In this document: positions 7,452 to 13,564 of the stretch, one piece after another | Position numbering within the stretch: the first letter of the stretch is position 1 | How the letters are laid out: the number at the start of each line of letters is the position of its first letter | Assembly: GCA_020632575.1 (NCBI GenBank) | Contig: JACKFH010000064.1 | Location: 1 to 13,564, forward strand | From: Candidatus Omnitrophota bacterium | GTDB lineage: Bacteria; Hinthialibacterota; Hinthialibacteria; OLB16 | Reading direction: 5' to 3' | DNA length: 13,564 nt | Notes under the pieces: generated by a model | What the model was told of the DNA's origin: nothing | Database searches by the model: none | Seen by the model: the letters and a program-made list of their open reading frames with translations, nothing else | Program-made: the position numbers and the translations under genes

Positions 7452-8448
7452 GCGTCTGCTTTTCAAAGAGACTTATAAGAAGGGGATCGATCCCAAGGAT
7501 CTCCATTTTGTCAAACGGTCAGGCGGGGATTTCTCCTCTGAGGGTCGCGCCCTGTTCGAGATTTTTTCCCCTCGATCGGAGGATCCCATTTGGATTGTCA
7601 AAGCGAATCGATCCAAAGCGGGCAACGAGAAATTGGCCGCCGAATTCGAGAGGCTCAAGAAAATGCGGAAGGGGATTTCGGAGGATCTTCGAGACTCGCT
7701 TCCCGCCACGTTGATCCTCGAGGAACGTCCGACTGGATCGATCTCCATCGAAACCTTTTTGCCGGGAACCAAAGTCTCCTTGTTTTTCCAGGAAGGCGAT
7801 CGGAAAATGATTTGGAGGAACTGGCACAGTTATGGATCCGCGGCGATCCGCTGGTTGGAGAGGTACTCCGAGGTGGAGACTCCTTTTGAGATCCATCTCA
7901 ATCGGGAGTGGTTTGAAAGGGTGGCGCTTGCTCCTCTCGAGAACCTCGCGAGCGTTTGGGTCGATGTTCAACCCGAGGCGTCGAGTTTAATCGATCGAAT
8001 CAGGGCCACCTCCATTGATTTTGACATTCCACTCAAAACGGTTCCCCAACATGGAGATTACACCCCAGGAAACCTGATTGCGATGGAGGGACGACTCGGA
8101 GTTATCGATTGGTCTCCGGTCGATTTATCAAATCCGCCCCTCATGGACCTCTTCCATTTCTTGTTAAGCTCCTCGATTTACCTTGGGAAGGGGCTGGAGA
8201 AAAAGCCATGGGAAGTGCTAACTGACAGTCGTTTTCTCGAAGGGGTGCAATCCGAATTGCGCGCACTCTTCCTCCAAACGGGAGTTCCAGTCGAGGCCCG
8301 GATCCCTCTGTTTCGAGCGGCCTTTTTGAAAAAGATCGAGGGCTATCTTTCGAAGCCACAAGCGGTGGAGAGTTCCGTGCGACAATGGACCCGCTTGTTT
8401 GGTGATGATAAGGCGGAGGTCATTGAAGAAGCCATTGTGTCCTTGTAA
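7435..8448 (+). CDS. APH/choline-kinase-like phosphotransferase
   Basis: Seen: 337 residues with the protein-kinase-like APH fold signature. The catalytic loop is QHGDYTPGNLI (205-215), with D208 as catalytic base and N213 as metal ligand. LGVIDWSP (221-228) follows, with D225 in the position of the kinase DFG Asp. In the N lobe, WIVKANRS gives K56 as candidate ATP-anchoring Lys and AAEFERL gives E70 as its salt-bridge partner. Family knowledge: such proteins phosphorylate hydroxyls of small molecules (aminoglycosides, choline, sugars, homoserine). An antibiotic target is not implied. The start overlaps the methyltransferase gene by 17 bases, with GGAAGG 6 bases before the ATG, so translational coupling is likely. 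Inference: acts in the same pathway as the methyltransferase, perhaps on a sugar or lipid-linked glycan precursor. Its stop lies 5 bases from that of the converging channel gene. Confidence 0.87.
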   Translation: MIESIRRLLFKETYKKGIDPKDLHFVKRSGGDFSSEGRALFEIFSPRSEDPIWIVKANRSKAGNEKLAAEFERLKKMRKGISEDLRDSLPATLILEERPTGSISIETFLPGTKVSLFFQEGDRKMIWRNWHSYGSAAIRWLERYSEVETPFEIHLNREWFERVALAPLENLASVWVDVQPEASSLIDRIRATSIDFDIPLKTVPQHGDYTPGNLIAMEGRLGVIDWSPVDLSNPPLMDLFHFLLSSSIYLGKGLEKKPWEVLTDSRFLEGVQSELRALFLQTGVPVEARIPLFRAAFLKKIEGYLSKPQAVESSVRQWTRLFGDDKAEVIEEAIVSL

Positions 8449-8453
8449 AACAA

Positions 8454-9152
8454 TCACTCCAACTCCTCGTCAACCCTCCCGTACATCGACACCAATTTGG
8501 AAATCAGAATGGCGATGAAAAGGACTCCGCAAACGGCTTCGAGGATGACCAAAGATCGGGCGGTGTCGTGAACCGGAGTGATATCGCCATATCCCAGAGT
8601 GGTTAATGTCACGAAACTGAAGAACAAGAAGGATCGCCAAACGCCTTTCTCCCCGCTAATCCCTTCGACACCCCGAAAACTGTTGTGATCGAGTTCATAG
8701 GCGGTCACATAAAACGAGGTCCAGATAATTCCTAGCAATAGATAAAGGCAGACGGCCGCCCTCAGCGTTTCCGAGGTGACCCGACTGTGGGTCAGAATGT
8801 CGCGGAGGATGTTGTAAACGATAAAGAAGTAAAGAGGGAGCGAGTAAAGTTCGCGATAAGGGAGATAGAGTCTCCCACCAACGGGCTCCGCAGCTAGAAC
8901 CTCGCCAAATCGTTGGAGCAAGGCGGGCAGGGAAAGAGCAATCCCAATCCATAAAGTGTTACGATTCCCGCTCACGGAATAGATGCAAGAAAGAGTGATC
9001 GCGAACAGAATTCCGGTCAGAGCGAGATCCCCTTTCCAGGTTTCCAAGTAGGGATAAACGACCAACAGGAGAATCAGAAAAACAAGAAGGAGGGTGTAAG
9101 GAAAACGGATGCGATGAATTGTCGAAAGATGACTATCGGCTTTTGGTTTCAT
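8454..9152 (-). CDS. Potassium channel protein (Ion_trans_2 pore)
   Basis: Seen: 232 residues with several hydrophobic segments before the pore (about 18-34, 44-60, 66-80, 100-118 and 130-150), a pore loop with the K+ selectivity filter TLGYGD (185-190) in SFVTLTTLGYGDITP, and a final membrane helix (about 198-222). The protein ends shortly after this helix, so there is no RCK/TrkA-N regulatory domain. Only a few basic residues are seen in the segment before the pore module, so a voltage sensor is not evident. Family knowledge: TxGYG-type pores conduct K+ across the inner membrane. Start choice: the open frame reaches a TTG at 9167 and an ATG at 9161, but the ATG at 9152 has GAGGA 8 bases upstream and is preferred; ATG 9161 is the alternative. 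It diverges from the RND operon and converges on the kinase gene, and I see no functional tie to either. Confidence 0.92.
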   Translation of the reverse strand: MKPKADSHLSTIHRIRFPYTLLLVFLILLLVVYPYLETWKGDLALTGILFAITLSCIYSVSGNRNTLWIGIALSLPALLQRFGEVLAAEPVGGRLYLPYRELYSLPLYFFIVYNILRDILTHSRVTSETLRAAVCLYLLLGIIWTSFYVTAYELDHNSFRGVEGISGEKGVWRSFLFFSFVTLTTLGYGDITPVHDTARSLVILEAVCGVLFIAILISKLVSMYGRVDEELE

Positions 9153-9160
9153 GATATGCA

Positions 9161-9165
9161 TCCTC
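9161..9165 (-). promoter_or_regulatory. Shine-Dalgarno site for the potassium channel gene
   Basis: Reads GAGGA on the minus strand, 8 bases before the ATG at 9152. It overlaps the competing ATG at 9161, so if it is the ribosome site the 9161 start is disfavoured. Confidence 0.55.
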
Positions 9166-9256
9166 AAATTGGTCCTGAGTCTGTCCTGGGAGTTTCAGAC
9201 ATAATTAATCCCGGGTGACGATTTTTTTACAAAAAAACTTGTTTGAAAAGGCAATG

Positions 9257-9266
9257 TCGTATACGA
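9257..9266. repeat. Perfect 10-base palindrome TCGTATACGA, possible operator
   Basis: The sequence TCGTATACGA is its own reverse complement. It overlaps the weak -10 candidate of the RND operon and lies 64 bases before the adaptor start codon, a typical place for a repressor site. Efflux operons are often controlled by TetR- or MarR-type regulators binding palindromes; no such regulator is encoded in this window. A chance palindrome is possible. Confidence 0.4.
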
Positions 9267-9330
9267 TCCCCAGATTACACTGTCTCTCCTAAGTTTCGAC
9301 GGAGGGACTGCAATCATCGAGGTAAATTCC

Positions 9331-10620
9331 ATGAAAAAGTATGGCTTGGCGGCTTTCGCGCTCATCCTATCTGTGAGCCTCATGTCCTGTGGAAAAAAGG
9401 AGGAAGCGGATTCCGGCCCCGTGGTCCGACCGGTCAAGATGATGGAGGTCGGAGCAGTGGAGTCTGGGAGCGTTCGATCCTATCCAGGAAATGTGAGGGC
9501 CTCGCAACAGGTTGATCTGGCGTTTCAGGTTTCCGGCCCCATAGTCGAACTTCCAGTCAATGAGGGAGACCTCGTTGAGGCGGGGCAGATGGTCGCCCAA
9601 ATCCGCAAGGAAGATTTCATCACCGCTCTCAACAATGCCAAGAGCCGCCTTGAAACGGCACAGTCCCAACTCCAGGCGATGGAATCCGGCGCTCGTCCCG
9701 AGGATGTCGCACGACTTGAATCGCAAGTCTCCGCGGCTCAGGCGAAATTCAAGACTACGGAGGTCGATTTCAATCGCAACAAAGAACTTTTAAGGGAGGG
9801 GGTGATCCCACAATCCCGATTCGATATGAGTCAAGCGGCGTTCGAGGTTTCAAAATCGCAGCTGGCTTCAGCCCATAAAGAACTGGAGATCGGTCTGGTC
9901 GGAGCTCGTCCGGAGGACATCGCCGCGAAGAAAGCCGAAGTCCAATCGATTCAATCTTCGCTCGATCAAGCCGAAATCGATCTTGCCGATACCACATTGA
10001 AGGCGCCTTTTACAGGCAGAATTGCAAAAAAGTACGTCGACAACTTCCAGAACATTCAGAGCAAGGAGCCGGTGGTTAGCCTCCAGGACATTACCAACGT
10101 GGAAGTCATCATCAACCTACCCGAAACCGACGTGATCACAACAAAGAGAGAGAACATCAACGGAGTCTATGCCGAGTTCGACTCTGTCAAGGATAGGAAG
10201 TTCGATCTCAAAATCAAAGAGTTCAGCACAGAAGCGGACTCTCAAACTCAAACCTACAAAGCGACCCTGGTCATGCCGGCTCCCGAGGATGTCAACATCC
10301 TTCCCGGGATGACCGCGAAGGTGTCCATCGATTACGGAACGAAAACCTCCGAGACGCAAACCGGCTTCCGAGTCCCACTCGCGTCGATTCTTAATGAGAC
10401 CCAGGAAGACAATTTTGTTTGGAAGGTGGACCCCTCCTCGATGGAAGTGACCAAAGTCCCGGTCGAGTTGGGGACGATGACCGGAGACGATGTTGTTGTC
10501 ACCCAAGGGGTAGCGACCGGAGACCTGATCGCCACCGCCGGTGTCCATTTTCTGCATGAAGGAATGAAAGTCAAACGCCTGAACCCGCCCGCTCAAACCG
10601 AGGGGGAACAGGGTTCATGA
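9331..10620 (+). CDS. RND efflux periplasmic adaptor (membrane-fusion protein), lipoprotein
   Basis: Seen: 429 residues. An N-terminal signal ends in a lipobox-like LMSC, making C20 the likely lipidated residue. Residues about 45-95 give the first half of the lipoyl domain (VSGPIVELPVNEGDLVEAGQ). Residues 98-220 form a long alpha-hairpin coiled coil in which GARPEDVA (120-127) and GARPEDIA (191-198) recur. The second lipoyl half is TTLKAPFTGRIAKKYVD (221-237), followed by beta-barrel and membrane-proximal domains to about 415. Family knowledge: HlyD/AcrA-type adaptors link an inner-membrane RND permease to an outer-membrane channel. The start ATG has CGAGG 8 bases upstream. The stop overlaps the permease start as ATGA, indicating one operon and coupled translation. 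No metal-binding His/Met-rich segment is seen, so a drug or lipid efflux role is likelier than a metal one; the substrate is unknown. Confidence 0.96.
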   Translation: MKKYGLAAFALILSVSLMSCGKKEEADSGPVVRPVKMMEVGAVESGSVRSYPGNVRASQQVDLAFQVSGPIVELPVNEGDLVEAGQMVAQIRKEDFITALNNAKSRLETAQSQLQAMESGARPEDVARLESQVSAAQAKFKTTEVDFNRNKELLREGVIPQSRFDMSQAAFEVSKSQLASAHKELEIGLVGARPEDIAAKKAEVQSIQSSLDQAEIDLADTTLKAPFTGRIAKKYVDNFQNIQSKEPVVSLQDITNVEVIINLPETDVITTKRENINGVYAEFDSVKDRKFDLKIKEFSTEADSQTQTYKATLVMPAPEDVNILPGMTAKVSIDYGTKTSETQTGFRVPLASILNETQEDNFVWKVDPSSMEVTKVPVELGTMTGDDVVVTQGVATGDLIATAGVHFLHEGMKVKRLNPPAQTEGEQGS

Positions 10621-13564
10621 ATATCGCCGAGTATTCGATCCAGAAGCGAACCATTACTCTGGTCCTGACATTCCTCGCTTTTGTCGGGGGGCTCAAATCG
10701 TACCAGCAACTCGGACGACTCGAAGACCCCGAATTCACCATCAAAGACGCCCTGGTGATCACCCCATACCCCGGAGCTTCGGCCGAGGATGTCGAGGTGG
10801 AAGTCACCAACTCCATCGAAAAGGCTTGCCAACAATTGGGGCAATTGAAAGAGATCAAATCGATTTCCTATCGAGGGCTTTCGATCGTAACCGCCACAAT
10901 CAAGGACAAATATGACAGATCATCATTGCCCCAGGTTTGGGATGAACTCCGCCGAAAGGTGGGTGACGCCCAAAGGGATCTCCCTCCAGGCGCCGGTCCC
11001 AGTCTTGTCAATGACGATTTCGGGGATGTTTATGGCATTTATTTCGCGCTTACCGGGGATGGCTATTCCTACAAAGAGATCAAGGATTTCGCCGATCTTC
11101 TCAAGCGAGAACTTTTGCTTGTTCCGGATGTCAAGAAGATCGCTTATTGGGGGGACCAGAAGGAAGCCATCTATATTCAGATGCAACGCGAGAAGATGGC
11201 CAACCTGGGCATCACGCAGGAACGGATCTACGAGACTCTTGAATCGAAGAATCTGGCCATCGACGGAGGACGCGTTCCGGTCGACAAGTTTTATGTGACT
11301 ATCAATCCCACCGGCGAATTTAGTTCGGTCGACCAGTTCAAGACGCTCCTGGTGAGCGAACCCGGATCGGACCAACAAGTTTACCTGGGCGACATCGCCA
11401 CCATTAAAAGAGGTTATGTCGATCCACCAACAAACCTTCTCCGAACGAGTCGAAAGATTTACTCCAAGGACGGCAAAGTACTCAAATGGAACGAGTTGGA
11501 TGGAATCGATCCAGGCGATTCAGCCCTCAGTGTCACCGAAACCGTTGGCAATCCAGCAATCGCGATGGCCATCTCCACAGTGGACGGCGGCAATGTGGTG
11601 ACGATGGGAGAGGCTCTCGAGAGACGCATGAAGGAGCTGATCGGTCAGGCGCCCATCGGGATGGAATTCCAGATCATTTCTCACCAATCCGATTCGGTCT
11701 CCAAAGCGGTGAATAGTTTTGTCATCAACCTTCTCGAGGCGGTTGTTATCGTCATTGTGGTCCTGATGGTGTTTATGGGACTTAAGAGCGCCCTCCTCAT
11801 CGGATTCATTCTGTTTCTCACTATCTGCGCGTCATTCATTGTGATGGATATGCAGGGGATCATGCTGGAAAGGATATCTTTGGGGGCGCTTATCATAGCG
11901 CTGGGCATGTTGGTCGACAACGCGATTGTGGTGACCGATGGAATGCGGCTGCGGATCGAGCGAGGCGAGGACAAACTCAAAGTCGCGCGGGAGGTGGTTG
12001 GCCAAAATCAGATGCCGTTGCTGGGAGCGACCTTTGTCGCGGTGCTCGCTTTCGGGGCCATCGGTCTCTCCCAGGACAGCACCGGAGAATACTGCCGATC
12101 GCTTTTCTCGGTCTTGCTTATTTCGCTTCTCTTGAGTTGGCTCACCGCGGTCACCGTGACACCACTGCTGTGCACGATGTTCTTCAAACCGAGTTCTCAA
12201 TCCGAGAGCGGGGAGGAGAGCGACCCCTACGGCGGTGGACTTTACCGCGGGTACAAAAGCTTGCTGGAGACGGCCATCCGGTTCCGATGGATCACGGTGG
12301 CCATCGTTCTAGCGCTCTTTTTCAGCGCCTTGTTCGGATTCGGATTCCTGAAGAACTCCTTCTTTCCGCCCTCAACGAGACCACAGTTCATGGTCGATGT
12401 CTGGCTCCCCGAGGGGACGCATATCCGCGAGACGGAGAAGGCGTTGGAAGGACTGGAAAAACATTTGCTTTCCTATCAAAACACGAAATCGGTGGCGACT
12501 CATGTTGGCGGCGGCGCCGCGCGATTCCTCCTCACTTACGCTCCCGAAAAAACAAATTCCGCGTACGCCCAGATGCTCGTGGATGTGTTCGATTACAAGC
12601 AGATCGATTCGATGCAGAAACAGATCCAGGATTGGATGGATAACCACATGCCGGATGCGTTGGCTTACACCAACAAATTCCGGCTGGGACCCGGCGATGG
12701 CGGCAAGATCCAAGCGAGATTCAGCGGTCCCGACCCGACCACTCTGAGAAATCTGGTGTATGAGGCGATGGACATTGTCGAAAAAGACGGCGGCTCGCAG
12801 GCGCTTCGCCAGAACTGGCGAGAACGAGTCCCCGTGGTCCGTCCGGTGCTCGCCGAAACTCAGGCGGCGCGGCATGGAATCCAAAGGACCGATGTCGCCT
12901 CCGCCCTACAAGCGGCTTTCCAAGGCAAGACCGTGGGTGTTTTCCGAGAGGGGAACACTCGGAGCGAGGACCGGATCATCCCGATCGTTTCTCGCCCTTC
13001 CGAAGAGGAGCGACTCGATGTGGACAACATCAACGATGTCCAAATCTATAGTCCGGCGGCTGACAGGATGATTCCGATCCGGCAGGTGATCACTCATTTT
13101 GAAACGGTTTACGAGAACCAGATCGTTTGGCGGTTCAATCGCAGGCCCACCATCACCATCCACTGCGATCCGAGAACCGGCGAGGCGAGCGAATTGCATG
13201 GCCGAATCAAGGAGCCTTTCGAGCGACTGATTCCCGAAAAGCAGGCGGCCGGAACGCTTCCGGACGGTTACATGATGGAGTGGGGAGGGGAGTACGAAAG
13301 TTCCCAGAAGGCCCAAGCCGGTCTGTCGAGAAGTCTTCCCACCTTCTTGATGTTGATGGTTCTGATTGTCATCATGCTCTTCAACAATTTACGGCAACCG
13401 CTGATCATCTGGTTGACTGTGCCGCTGGCGTTGATAGGGGTGGCCGCTGGGTTGCTGCTGTTCGATCAGCCCTTCGGGTTTATGGCTCTCTTGGGGGCGC
13501 TGAGTCTTTCCGGAATGTTGATCAAGAATGCCATCGTTTTGATGGATCAAATCAATGTGAACCT
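10617..13564 (+). CDS. RND efflux transporter permease subunit (AcrB-like), 3' end beyond window
   Basis: Seen: an uninterrupted frame of 982 codons from ATG 10617 to the window edge. RND permeases usually run to about 1,020-1,070 residues, so only the last membrane helices are missing. The first membrane helix begins the protein (SIQKRTITLVLTFLAFVGG), followed by the porter motif YPGASAEDVEVEVTNSIEKA. Membrane segment 4 reads ALGMLVDNAIVVTDGM with D434-N435, and segment 10 reads GMLIKNAIVLMDQ with K970. These match the proton-relay positions of AcrB (D407, D408, K940), except that the second Asp is Asn. Residues about 277-309 look like an extra segment compared with homologues I recall. Family knowledge: the trimeric proton-driven pump sits in the inner membrane and exports hydrophobic compounds through an adaptor and TolC-like channel. 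It overlaps the adaptor stop by 4 bases. GAGGGGG ends 10 bases before the start. Confidence 0.96.
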   Translation, partial: MNIAEYSIQKRTITLVLTFLAFVGGLKSYQQLGRLEDPEFTIKDALVITPYPGASAEDVEVEVTNSIEKACQQLGQLKEIKSISYRGLSIVTATIKDKYDRSSLPQVWDELRRKVGDAQRDLPPGAGPSLVNDDFGDVYGIYFALTGDGYSYKEIKDFADLLKRELLLVPDVKKIAYWGDQKEAIYIQMQREKMANLGITQERIYETLESKNLAIDGGRVPVDKFYVTINPTGEFSSVDQFKTLLVSEPGSDQQVYLGDIATIKRGYVDPPTNLLRTSRKIYSKDGKVLKWNELDGIDPGDSALSVTETVGNPAIAMAISTVDGGNVVTMGEALERRMKELIGQAPIGMEFQIISHQSDSVSKAVNSFVINLLEAVVIVIVVLMVFMGLKSALLIGFILFLTICASFIVMDMQGIMLERISLGALIIALGMLVDNAIVVTDGMRLRIERGEDKLKVAREVVGQNQMPLLGATFVAVLAFGAIGLSQDSTGEYCRSLFSVLLISLLLSWLTAVTVTPLLCTMFFKPSSQSESGEESDPYGGGLYRGYKSLLETAIRFRWITVAIVLALFFSALFGFGFLKNSFFPPSTRPQFMVDVWLPEGTHIRETEKALEGLEKHLLSYQNTKSVATHVGGGAARFLLTYAPEKTNSAYAQMLVDVFDYKQIDSMQKQIQDWMDNHMPDALAYTNKFRLGPGDGGKIQARFSGPDPTTLRNLVYEAMDIVEKDGGSQALRQNWRERVPVVRPVLAETQAARHGIQRTDVASALQAAFQGKTVGVFREGNTRSEDRIIPIVSRPSEEERLDVDNINDVQIYSPAADRMIPIRQVITHFETVYENQIVWRFNRRPTITIHCDPRTGEASELHGRIKEPFERLIPEKQAAGTLPDGYMMEWGGEYESSQKAQAGLSRSLPTFLMLMVLIVIMLFNNLRQPLIIWLTVPLALIGVAAGLLLFDQPFGFMALLGALSLSGMLIKNAIVLMDQINVN

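Larger units (their letters stand above)
9153..9330. promoter_or_regulatory. Divergent intergenic region between channel gene and RND operon
   Basis: This gap must carry the start signals for the efflux operon (plus strand) and probably the channel gene (minus strand). For the plus strand, TTGTTT at 9239-9244 and TACGAT at 9262-9267 with a 17-base spacer form a weak sigma70-like candidate. For the minus strand, TTGTAA within the A/T tract at about 9225-9240 followed by ATTAAT 17 bases on is an equally weak candidate. An A/T tract, T7-AC-A7 (9222-9237), lies between them and may bend DNA. CGAGG at 9318-9322 is the ribosome site for the adaptor gene, 8 bases before its ATG. The promoter calls are by eye and tentative. 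Confidence 0.35.

Noticed and set aside
7483..7494. Perfect 12-base palindrome GGGATCGATCCC
   Set aside because: It lies inside the kinase coding region and encodes ordinary codons (GIDP); GATCG-type words are frequent throughout the window.
12137..12643. 168-codon open frame inside the RND permease gene, other frame
   Set aside because: The permease frame is continuous with recognisable motifs across this stretch; the alternative frame has no recognisable domain and is explained by codon bias.

Overview
The window holds nine protein-coding genes on both strands, with no RNA gene, insertion sequence or CRISPR array that I can see. Signal peptides, an adaptor lipoprotein, an RND (resistance-nodulation-division) pump and a periplasmic HtrA protease point to a bacterium with two membranes. 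Moderate-to-high GC, frequent CGA, TCG and GGA codons and several carbohydrate-active or glycan-related genes would fit a free-living polysaccharide-using lineage such as the Planctomycetota or related candidate phyla. That placement is only an impression; no gene here fixes the taxonomy.

Left part, 193-6291, minus strand. Four genes lie head to tail with gaps of about 27, 50 and 46 bases. In transcription order they are: a secreted protein that looks like an alpha/alpha-toroid polysaccharide lyase or glycoside hydrolase of unassigned family (4567-6291); a polytopic GT-C type glycosyltransferase (2923-4539); a secreted CE15 glucuronoyl esterase (1628-2872); and a periplasmic HtrA/DegP protease with two PDZ domains (193-1581). 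Spacing and lack of visible terminators suggest one transcript. The esterase and the putative lyase may act on uronic-acid-containing plant or algal glycans, and the protease would deal with misfolded envelope proteins. Bases 1-192 hold no supportable gene.

Middle, 6357-8448, plus strand. A methyltransferase with an N-terminal zinc-ribbon overlaps by 17 bases an APH/choline-kinase-like phosphotransferase, so the two are probably translationally coupled. They diverge from the left cluster across a 65-base gap. Such pairs occur in surface-glycan modification loci, but the substrate here is unknown.

Right part, 8454-13564. A potassium-channel gene on the minus strand converges on the kinase gene with only 5 bases between the stops, and diverges from an RND efflux operon. 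That operon consists of a lipoprotein membrane-fusion adaptor (9331-10620) and an inner-membrane RND permease (10617 to the window edge, incomplete), joined by an ATGA start-stop overlap. No outer-membrane TolC-like gene or regulator is visible; either could lie beyond 13564. The intergenic region 9153-9330 contains a perfect 10-base palindrome that overlaps a weak candidate promoter.

Nothing here is an obvious new system. The least explained items are the 4567-6291 protein and the methyltransferase-kinase pair.
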